Positions 14,868 through 18,905 of a stretch of 18,905 nt of DNA are shown here, piece by piece. The DNA lies in NCBI GenBank assembly GCA_031282905.1, contig JAITCV010000173.1, forward strand, positions 1-18,905, given 5' to 3'. The DNA comes from Azoarcus sp. (lineage in GTDB: Bacteria; Pseudomonadota; Gammaproteobacteria; Burkholderiales; Rhodocyclaceae). How positions within the stretch are numbered: position 1 is the stretch's first letter; every line of letters starts with the position of its first letter. Position numbers and translations under genes: made by a program. The notes beneath the pieces were generated by a model. The model did not search any database. It was not told where the DNA came from and saw nothing but the letters and a program-made list of their open reading frames with translations.

Positions 14868-16151
14868 ATGACCAGTCGTAATGAAACCTTGTTTGCCCGC
14901 GCCCAGCGCGTCATTCCCGGCGGCGTCAATTCGCCCGTCCGCGCTTTCCGCTCGGTGGGCGGCACACCGCGATTCATCGACCGCGCCGAAGGCGCGCGGG
15001 TATGGGACGCCGATGGCCACGCCTATATCGACTACGTTGGCACCTGGGGGCCGGCGATCGCCGGTCATGCCCATCCGGCCATCGTCGAAGCCGTGCGCGC
15101 GGCGGCGCTCAAGGGCCTGTCGTTTGGCGCGCCGACCGAAGCCGAAGTCGAAATGGCCGAATTACTGTGCGCGTTGCTGCCTTCACTGGACATGTCGCGG
15201 CTGGTCAGTTCCGGCACCGAAGCCACGATGAGCGCGATCCGGCTGGCGCGCGGATATACCGGGCGCGAAGCGATCATCAAATTCGAAGGCTGTTACCACG
15301 GCCATGCCGACAGTCTGCTGGTCAAAGCCGGCTCCGGCATGCTCACCTTCGGCAATCCATCCTCCGCCGGCGTGCCCGCGGATTTCGCCCGCCACACCAT
15401 CGTGCTCGACTACAACGACCTCGACCAGGTCGAAGCCACCTTCCAATCCCGTGGCGACGAAATTGCCGCGATCATCGTCGAACCGGTGGCGGGCAACATG
15501 AATCTGGTGCGCCCCAAGCCAGGCTTTCTCGAAGGTTTGCGCCACCTATGTACGCAATATGGCGCGGTGTTGATTTTCGATGAAGTGATGACCGGCTTTC
15601 GCGTCGGCCCCCAGGGCGCGCAGGGACTGTTCGGCATCACCCCCGACCTCACCACCCTGGGCAAGGTCATCGGCGGCGGCATGCCGGTCGGCGCGTTCGG
15701 AGGCCGGCGCGAGATCATGGAAAACATCGCCCCACTTGGCCCTGTCTACCAAGCGGGCACCCTGTCGGGCAGCCCGGTGGCGGTGGCCGCCGGGCTGGCC
15801 TCACTCAAACTCACTCGCGCACCGGGCTTTTACGAAGGACTCACCGCCCGCGCGCGCCAACTCACCGCCGGTCTCGACCTTGCCGCGCGTGAGGCGGGCG
15901 TCACTTTTTCCGCCGATGCGGTAGGCGGCATGTTCGGGCTCTATTTCAGCGCCACGCCACCGACATCCTTCAACGAAGTCATGGCGATGGACAAGGAAGG
16001 CTTCAAACGCTTTTTCCACGCCATGCTGGAAGCCGGTCATTACTTCGCGCCTTCGGCATTCGAGGCCGGTTTCGTGTCGGCGGCGCATGGCGAGGCGGAA
16101 ATCGAAACCACGATTGCCGCGGCGCGCAAAGCGTTTGGTGCGCTGAGATGA
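14868..16151 (+). CDS. hemL: Glutamate-1-semialdehyde 2,1-aminomutase
   Basis: HemL converts glutamate-1-semialdehyde to 5-aminolevulinate, the C5-pathway entry to haem and other tetrapyrroles, using PLP or PMP. The 427-residue length is exactly typical. Visible motifs are the N-terminal LFARAQRVIPGGVNSPVRAF, SSGTEATMSAIRLARG, FEGCYHGHADSLLVKAGSG, LIFDEVMTGFR with the PLP-binding Asp, and TTLGKVIGGGMPVGAFGG with the Schiff-base Lys266. GTLSGSP and a C-terminal FEAGFVSAAH follow. The start at 14868 (MTSRNETLF) matches the family start; in-frame upstream sequence is the end of thiE read in another frame. Presence of hemL fits a proteobacterium using tRNA-dependent 5-aminolevulinate synthesis. 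Confidence 0.97.
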   Translation: MTSRNETLFARAQRVIPGGVNSPVRAFRSVGGTPRFIDRAEGARVWDADGHAYIDYVGTWGPAIAGHAHPAIVEAVRAAALKGLSFGAPTEAEVEMAELLCALLPSLDMSRLVSSGTEATMSAIRLARGYTGREAIIKFEGCYHGHADSLLVKAGSGMLTFGNPSSAGVPADFARHTIVLDYNDLDQVEATFQSRGDEIAAIIVEPVAGNMNLVRPKPGFLEGLRHLCTQYGAVLIFDEVMTGFRVGPQGAQGLFGITPDLTTLGKVIGGGMPVGAFGGRREIMENIAPLGPVYQAGTLSGSPVAVAAGLASLKLTRAPGFYEGLTARARQLTAGLDLAAREAGVTFSADAVGGMFGLYFSATPPTSFNEVMAMDKEGFKRFFHAMLEAGHYFAPSAFEAGFVSAAHGEAEIETTIAAARKAFGALR

Positions 16152-16352
16152 CGTTCAGGGAACAGATGCCAGGAAACAGGAGAAAGGGAAATCCCTTGGG
16201 AGGAAAGAGTGCGTGGGAAGCCGGAGGCGAGAGAAGCCAGCCATGCGGCGCGAAACGCCGGACATCGATCCAATACCTGTTTAGCGGCTGTCGTATTTAC
16301 GCAACGCACCCGTATTTTTTCACGACAGCCCCCGCTTTTCACGCTTTTCGTT
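16152..16352. other. Non-coding stretch after hemL with a long-loop inverted repeat
   Basis: No gene is recognisable here. The first 100 bases are purine-rich with small foldbacks. GGCTGTCGT (16287-16295) and ACGACAGCC (16322-16330) form a perfect 9-base inverted repeat with a 26-base spacer. It lies 23 bases upstream of the -35 element of the promoter below, so it could be a regulator site, or a loose terminator for hemL. Confidence 0.45.
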
Positions 16353-16382
16353 TTGACAGGTGTGTCGTCTCGCTCGCATACT
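16353..16382 (+). promoter_or_regulatory. Sigma-70-like promoter upstream of the rtcB leader
   Basis: TTGACA (16353-16358) is a perfect -35 element. CATACT (16377-16382) matches the -10 consensus at 4/6 positions, with an 18-base spacer. Transcription should start near 16389. I saw no convincing sigma-54 element, although E. coli rtcBA uses sigma-54 with RtcR. Confidence 0.5.
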
Positions 16383-16433
16383 GCGCGCCAGTTTCCATCT
16401 GATTCAATCTTCACCATTCATCAGGAGGTTTTC

Positions 16434-16475
16434 ATGTCTGCCCACAACTTGCAAGGAATTTCCAAGACGCGCTGA
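16434..16475 (+). CDS. Possible 13-residue leader peptide
   Basis: The ORF reads MSAHNLQGISKTR then TGA. AGGAGG (16423-16428) lies 5 bases upstream of the ATG, one of the best ribosome binding sites in the window. It has no run of one amino acid that would suggest classical amino-acid attenuation. Its stop precedes the first leader hairpin by 28 bases. It may be a regulatory uORF or a vestige. Confidence 0.4.
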   Translation: MSAHNLQGISKTR

Positions 16476-16545
16476 CGCGCCGCACCGCAGACTGAAGACT
16501 GTCGGCTCGGGCACGCATCAGCCGCCCCGAGCCAGGCCAAATCCT

Positions 16546-16578
16546 CGGATCCGGACATATATCCATTGTCCGGATTCG
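16546..16578 (+). repeat. Leader hairpin with CCGGACA/TGTCCGG arms
   Basis: Arms 16546-16557 and 16567-16578 pair over 12 bases with one G-U pair and a 9-base loop. The core CCGGACA...TGTCCGG recurs at 18349-18380 on the other side of rtcB, and the 3' side is nearly the same in both (TCCATTGTCCGG against TCCAATTGTCCGG). Confidence 0.65.
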
Positions 16579-16584
16579 CAAACG

Positions 16585-16614
16585 AAAGCCCTGGCAATAC
16601 CGGGGCTTTTTGTT
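16585..16614 (+). terminator. Intrinsic terminator upstream of rtcB
   Basis: AAAGCCCTGG (16585-16594) pairs with CCGGGGCTTT (16600-16609) over 10 positions with one G-U, around the loop CAATA, and is followed by TTTTTGTTT. It ends 61 bases before the rtcB ATG, inside the candidate leader. Confidence 0.85.
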
Positions 16615-16620
16615 TGTCAC

Positions 16621-16656
16621 GCCTGAACCCTGTCTTTGCATGGAAGACATTCAGGC
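16621..16656 (+). promoter_or_regulatory. Hairpin between the terminator and the rtcB start
   Basis: GCCTGAA (16621-16627) pairs with TTCAGGC (16650-16656), and inside this TGTCTT (16631-16636) pairs with AAGACA (16644-16649), with a CCC bulge. It ends just before the AGGA of rtcB, so it would shape the 5' end of any rtcB mRNA and would hide the alternative ATG at 16640. Confidence 0.5.
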
Positions 16657-16675
16657 CACCACAGGATTTATTGTC

Positions 16676-17884
16676 ATGGCCATTCAATGGACTCTGAACA
16701 AAGGCCGCGTGCCCATCAAGATCTGGACACGCGAGCTGGAATACGAAGCACTGCAACAGCTCATCAACCTGTCGCAATTGCCGATCATCGCGCACCCGAT
16801 TGCCGCCATGCCCGACGTTCATCCGGGCAAGGGCGCAACCGTCGGCGCGGTGATTCCCACCGTTGCCGCCGTCATCCCAGCGGCAGTCGGTGTCGATATC
16901 GGCTGCGGCATGTGCGCGGTGCGCCTGACGCTCAACGCCCGCGACCTGCCCGATAACCTGCACAATCTCCGCAACTCGATCGAGGCCGCGGTGCCGCTTG
17001 GCTTCAACCAGCACGAACGCAGCAAGGTACGTGGCAGCGCCCACGCGCGCCAGGCACGGCACATGTCCGACCGGCTCGATGTCATCGTCGGCAAGCATCC
17101 GGGCATCATGAAAATGCAACGGCATTTCAACGAAACCTGGGTTTGCCAATTGGGCACGTTGGGCGGCGGCAATCACTTCATCGAGCTTTGCATCGACGAA
17201 GCCGAGCAGATCTGGGTGATGCTGCATTCCGGCAGCCGCGGCATCGGCAATGTCATTGGCCGCTATTTCATCGCCGCCGCGCAAAAGGACATGCGCCGTC
17301 ACAAGGTCAATTTGCCGGACAAGGATCTCGCCTATCTCAGCGAGGGCAGCGAGCTATTCGATGATTACGTGGAGGCGCTCGACTGGGCACAGGAATACGC
17401 GATGGAAAATCGTCGCATGCTGCTCGCCCTGGTGCTGGAAAGTCTCGCTGCCGGGCTGCCGCCATTCAAGGTCAGCGAAGAAGCGATCAACTGCCACCAT
17501 AACTACGTCGCCCGCGAAACACATTGCGGCGAACGCCTCTACATCACAAGGAAAGGCGCGATCCGCGCGGGCGAAGGAGAATTGGGCATCATTCCCGGCA
17601 GCATGGGCGCGAAAAGTTTCATCGTTCGTGGCCTGGGCAATTCGACTTCATATTGCTCCTGCTCGCACGGCGCGGGCCGCCGCATGAGCCGCAGCGAAGC
17701 AAAACGTTTCTTTTCCCGCCGCGATCTCGTCGAACAAACCGAAGGCATCGAATGCCGCAAGGACGGCGGCGTACTCGATGAAATTCCCGGTGCCTACAAG
17801 GACATCGACGTCGTGATGGCGAACCAGTCCGACCTCGTGGAAATCGTGCATACCCTGAAGCAGATACTCTGCGTCAAGGGGTAA
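16676..17884 (+). CDS. rtcB: RtcB: GTP-dependent RNA-splicing ligase (3'-phosphate/5'-OH)
   Basis: RtcB joins RNA 3'-phosphate or 2',3'-cyclic phosphate ends to 5'-OH ends with GTP and manganese, for RNA repair. The 402-residue protein closely follows E. coli RtcB along its length: AMPDVHPGKGATVGAVIPT, VGVDIGCGM with metal ligand Cys77, LGTLGGGNHFIE, VMLHSGSRGIGN, INCHHNYV, GIIPGSMGAKSFIVRGLGN, and CSCSHGAGR with nucleophile His331. It ends DLVEIVHTLKQILCVKG. The ATG at 16676 is preferred because AGGA lies 9 bases upstream and MAIQW fits the family N-terminus. An in-frame ATG at 16640 lacks a ribosome site and sits inside a hairpin. No rtcA or rtcR is adjacent; small ORFs follow instead. Confidence 0.97.
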   Translation: MAIQWTLNKGRVPIKIWTRELEYEALQQLINLSQLPIIAHPIAAMPDVHPGKGATVGAVIPTVAAVIPAAVGVDIGCGMCAVRLTLNARDLPDNLHNLRNSIEAAVPLGFNQHERSKVRGSAHARQARHMSDRLDVIVGKHPGIMKMQRHFNETWVCQLGTLGGGNHFIELCIDEAEQIWVMLHSGSRGIGNVIGRYFIAAAQKDMRRHKVNLPDKDLAYLSEGSELFDDYVEALDWAQEYAMENRRMLLALVLESLAAGLPPFKVSEEAINCHHNYVARETHCGERLYITRKGAIRAGEGELGIIPGSMGAKSFIVRGLGNSTSYCSCSHGAGRRMSRSEAKRFFSRRDLVEQTEGIECRKDGGVLDEIPGAYKDIDVVMANQSDLVEIVHTLKQILCVKG

Positions 17885-17896
17885 ACCTGGGATAAG

Positions 17897-17915
17897 CCCG
17901 GGGACAAACCCCGGG
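17897..17915 (+). repeat. GC-rich hairpin just after rtcB
   Basis: CCCGGGG (17897-17903) and CCCCGGG (17909-17915) form a perfect 7-base stem around ACAAA, 12 bases after the rtcB stop. No U-tract follows, so it is more likely an mRNA stabiliser than a full terminator. The next ORF has its ribosome site 21 bases further on. Confidence 0.5.
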
Positions 17916-17950
17916 GGCAAACCTCAACAACCCTGTAAAGGAGACCCATT

Positions 17951-18040
17951 ATGCTTGCACTCGACTTGATGACAAAAGCAATCCCACAACCCGATTTCAA
18001 GGACATTCATCATGACCCGGAAACAACGTCATCAGCGTGA
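17951..18040 (+). CDS. Possible 29-residue small protein downstream of rtcB
   Basis: The ORF reads MLALDLMTKAIPQPDF and continues to a TGA at 18038-18040. AAGGAGA (17938-17944) lies 6 bases upstream, a near-perfect ribosome binding site. The protein is acidic near its end (KDIHHDPE) and has no recognisable domain or membrane segment. It overlaps the next ORF (start 18012) by 29 bases in another frame, so it may be a translated leader that loads ribosomes onto that ORF. Confidence 0.4.
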   Translation: MLALDLMTKAIPQPDFKDIHHDPETTSSA

Positions 18041-18221
18041 AGAAAGCCTGCTGCTGCCGCCCTCCCCGCCGCCGCGCAATCCTTTTGCCAACACGGCAAA
18101 AATGCGTCGCGGGGTGGAAATCCATGAAAAAAGCCGGGGCGCACTACGCCGCGCCCGGCACATGGATCTGCAACGCATCATGCAAGGCGATTTTTCAGTC
18201 GCCGACCGGCTGGACGATTGA
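18012..18221 (+). CDS. Possible 69-residue basic small protein downstream of rtcB
   Basis: Unrecognised. The protein begins MTRKQRHQREESLLLPPSPP and ends MQGDFSVADRLDD. It is Arg-rich in the middle (RRGVEIHEKSRGALRRARH), as in a nucleic-acid-binding peptide, with an acidic tail. AAGGA lies 8 bases upstream of the ATG, and a 16-pair hairpin begins 4 bases after the stop, both of which support a real gene. A competing frame, ATG at 18124 to TAA at 18399 (91 residues, with GGTGG 8 bases upstream and a CNASC pair of cysteines), also has G/C-rich third positions. I prefer the first because the alternative reads through two hairpins. Confidence 0.45.
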   Translation: MTRKQRHQREESLLLPPSPPPRNPFANTAKMRRGVEIHEKSRGALRRARHMDLQRIMQGDFSVADRLDD

Positions 18222-18224
18222 TCT

Positions 18225-18261
18225 CGCCGGGCCTGTCGGGCACGTCCCGGCAGGTCCGGCG
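18225..18261 (+). terminator. Strong 16-pair hairpin after the small ORFs, without U-tract
   Basis: Arms 18225-18240 and 18246-18261 pair continuously with two G-U pairs around the loop CACGT. It starts 4 bases after the TGA of the 69-residue ORF. With no U-tract following, termination would need Rho or the hairpin acts as a 3'-end stabiliser. Confidence 0.5.
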
Positions 18262-18348
18262 GGAAATGGTTTGCCGGTCTTTGCACAACCGACGAATTCC
18301 CGTTCCAGCGAAGGCAAGATCGCGCAAACCGCATTGCCCACGAAAAAA

Positions 18349-18380
18349 CCGGACAAGTGGAACAGTGTCCAATTGTCCGG
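18349..18380. repeat. Palindrome with CCGGACAA/TTGTCCGG arms
   Basis: CCGGACAA (18349-18356) and TTGTCCGG (18373-18380) form a perfect 8-base stem. A nested TGGA/TCCA pair continues it, closing on a 6-base loop. The arms repeat the core of the hairpin at 16546-16578 upstream of rtcB. It may be an RNA structure or a protein-binding site. Confidence 0.6.
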
Positions 18381-18386
18381 CGTGAA

Positions 18387-18412
18387 ATTCCGCGAGTAAA
18401 AGAACGCGGAAT
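18387..18412 (-). terminator. Candidate terminator hairpin of the leftward 50-residue gene
   Basis: ATTCCGCG (18387-18394) and CGCGGAAT (18405-18412) pair perfectly with a 10-base loop. On the minus strand it lies about 60 bases after the stop at 18473 and is followed by TTTC. It is weak as an intrinsic terminator but the only candidate on that side. From 18222 to 18472 I see only these hairpins and no firm gene. Confidence 0.35.
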
Positions 18413-18472
18413 GAAAATGCGAGTGTGCCGCGAAGAACGAGGGGCGGAACGCCTTACGTGCGCGAGACGGCC

Positions 18473-18625
18473 TTACACGCGCGCGAGGCGGGTGCGTTCG
18501 CGCATTTTCTGGTGCGACCGTTTCACCACTTCCTGCGCTTTCTGGATGATCGCCCGACGGTCCAGAACCACGGACATGTTGTGGTGGCCATGATGTTGCA
18601 GCCAGTGGTCTTCAAGATGTTTCAT
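18473..18625 (-). CDS. Conserved-looking 50-residue basic helical protein of unknown function
   Basis: Unrecognised. The protein starts MKHLEDHWLQHHGHHNMSVV and ends KMRERTRLARV. Its first 15 residues hold six His, and the rest is a predicted amphipathic, strongly basic helix (AIIQKAQEVVKRSHQKMRERTRL). AGGAG lies 8-9 bases upstream of the ATG at 18625, codons prefer G/C at third positions, and a good promoter with overlapping palindromes precedes it, so it is very likely a real gene. The frame stays open to 18691 upstream, but that part would cover the leader. The His-rich N-terminus might bind metal and the basic helix nucleic acid or another surface; both are guesses. Confidence 0.68.
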   Translation of the reverse strand: MKHLEDHWLQHHGHHNMSVVLDRRAIIQKAQEVVKRSHQKMRERTRLARV

Positions 18626-18669
18626 TTGCGAGTACTCCTGTAGGGATCGCGCCCGCAACGACGAATGTT

Positions 18670-18686
18670 TTATTGCGGTGCAACAA
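18670..18686. promoter_or_regulatory. Operator-like palindrome, copy 1, at the predicted transcription start
   Basis: TTATTGCGGTGCAACAA has the form TTRTTGC-N3-GCAACAA. On the minus strand it fits TG-N-TGC-N3-GCAA, which I recall as the binding motif of the betaproteobacterial regulator PhaR. It overlaps the predicted start of transcription (near 18685) of the 50-residue gene, the classic place for a repressor. Confidence 0.5.
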
Positions 18687-18691
18687 GCCAC

Positions 18692-18720
18692 ATTCTCTAG
18701 AGCGGCGACACCGAGGTCAA
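18692..18720 (-). promoter_or_regulatory. Sigma-70-like promoter of the 50-residue gene
   Basis: On the minus strand, TTGACC (715-720 of the 18-kb block, i.e. 18715-18720) and GAGAAT (18692-18697) are 17 bases apart and match consensus at 5/6 and 4/6. The predicted start near 18685 gives a leader of about 60 bases with the AGGAG site in it. Confidence 0.45.
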
Positions 18721-18747
18721 GTCATTGACTGCGCAAGATATCTCTGG

Positions 18748-18764
18748 TTGTTGCGACGCAACAA
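18748..18764. promoter_or_regulatory. Operator-like palindrome, copy 2
   Basis: TTGTTGCGACGCAACAA is a perfect palindrome apart from its 3-base centre, extended by one GG/CC step to 18746-18766. It is the same motif as copy 1, 78 bases away centre to centre and 28 bases upstream of the -35 element of the leftward promoter. It is also upstream of the candidate rightward promoter at 18803-18831. Confidence 0.5.
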
Positions 18765-18802
18765 CCGTCGCGCCATTGCACAGCGCCGTCGCCCCGACTC
18801 AT

Positions 18803-18831
18803 TTGCCTGTCCCGCCACATCCATGTATCGT
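18803..18831 (+). promoter_or_regulatory. Candidate promoter of the TPP-riboswitch transcript
   Basis: TTGCCT (18803-18808) and TATCGT (18826-18831) have a 17-base spacer and match consensus at 4/6 each. Transcription would start near 18838, just before the riboswitch aptamer, which is the expected placement. Confidence 0.42.
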
Positions 18832-18840
18832 CCGCGCCCT

Positions 18841-18905
18841 GCCGTTAGGGGTGTTCGTCACGGTCGTGACGAGCTGAGAAAAACCCTTTGAACCTGATCC
18901 GGATC
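18841..18905 (+). promoter_or_regulatory. TPP riboswitch (THI element), cut by the window end
   Basis: The conserved thi-box parts appear in order: TAGGGGTG (18846-18853), a variable hairpin TCGTCAC/GTGACGA (18855-18872), CTGAGA (18874-18879), ACCC (18883-18886) and GAACCTGATC with the following GGATC (18890-18905). The 3' closing part and the expression platform lie beyond the window. TPP binding to this RNA normally lowers expression of the downstream thiamine gene, most often thiC, which is expected next but cannot be seen. Confidence 0.96.

Larger units (their letters stand above)
16389..16614 (+). ncRNA. Candidate structured small RNA or attenuating leader upstream of rtcB
   Basis: The predicted transcript runs from just after the promoter at 16353-16382 to the intrinsic terminator at 16585-16614, about 225 bases. 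It carries a 13-codon ORF behind a perfect Shine-Dalgarno. It then has a hairpin with 8-base arms, GGCTCGGG (16504-16511) and CCCGAGCC (16526-16533), a hairpin with a 12-pair stem (16546-16578), and the terminator. The order short ORF, stems, terminator, structural gene is that of an attenuated operon, but a free-standing sRNA with a tiny peptide is equally possible. No known RNA family was recognised. Boundaries are inferred. Confidence 0.45.

Noticed and set aside
16476..16620. Read-through of the TGA ending the 13-codon ORF (recoding or selenocysteine)
   Set aside because: The frame stays open only through the hairpins and the intrinsic terminator, and the translation has no protein-like features.
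16610..16675. Upstream extension of rtcB to a TTG at 16610 or an ATG at 16640
   Set aside because: The TTG lies in the U-tract of the terminator and the ATG at 16640 lies in a hairpin without a ribosome site. The ATG at 16676 has AGGA and fits the family N-terminus.
18691..18720. MerR-type metal-responsive promoter upstream of the 50-residue gene
   Set aside because: The spacer is 17 bases, not the 19-20 typical of MerR-family promoters, and it contains no matching dyad between -35 and -10.

Overview
The window looks like chromosome of a GC-rich betaproteobacterium, probably of Rhodocyclales type. This rests on gene order (pyrimidine genes, yqgF and yqgE, then the type IV pilus chemotaxis genes, then thiE-hemL), on protein flavour and on strong G/C preference at third codon positions. 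No similarity search was possible, so the taxon is an inference.

Layout. Positions 1-1000 hold the first codons of a leftward gene for a protein with a signal peptide, a doubtful 84-codon ORF running through a pair of REP-like hairpins, and a DUF192 protein. From 14040 leftward to 1017 all genes lie on the minus strand. First comes the Pil-Chp surface-sensing chemotaxis set pilG-pilH-pilI-pilJ-pilL, including a 1949-residue hybrid CheA-like kinase. It is followed by yqgE, ruvX, pyrR, pyrB and a catalytically dead dihydroorotase (pyrX/pyrC'). From yqgE to pyrX the genes overlap by 8, 11 and 8 bases and are then separated by 10, so they are almost certainly co-transcribed. Rightward from 14174 lie thiE, hemL and, after 524 bases without a normal gene, rtcB (RNA ligase).

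The right end is the least ordinary part. The hemL-rtcB gap carries a good sigma-70-like promoter, a 13-codon ORF with a perfect Shine-Dalgarno, two strong hairpins, a canonical intrinsic terminator and another hairpin just before the rtcB ribosome binding site. This is a candidate small RNA or attenuating leader. After rtcB come two overlapping tiny ORFs with good ribosome binding sites, then several strong hairpins. One of these repeats the CCGGACA...TGTCCGG arms of a hairpin upstream of rtcB. A leftward 50-residue gene follows; its predicted start site of transcription is covered by a palindrome, TTRTTGC-N3-GCAACAA, present twice in the intergenic region and resembling the PhaR (polyhydroxyalkanoate regulator) site. 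The window ends inside a TPP riboswitch, so a thiamine biosynthesis gene (thiC is the usual one) should start just beyond it.

Functionally the window joins pyrimidine synthesis (PyrB with its non-catalytic partner PyrX, and PyrR), twitching/surface signalling (Pil-Chp), thiamine and tetrapyrrole synthesis, and RNA repair. No tRNA, rRNA, CRISPR array, intact transposase or prophage gene was recognised.
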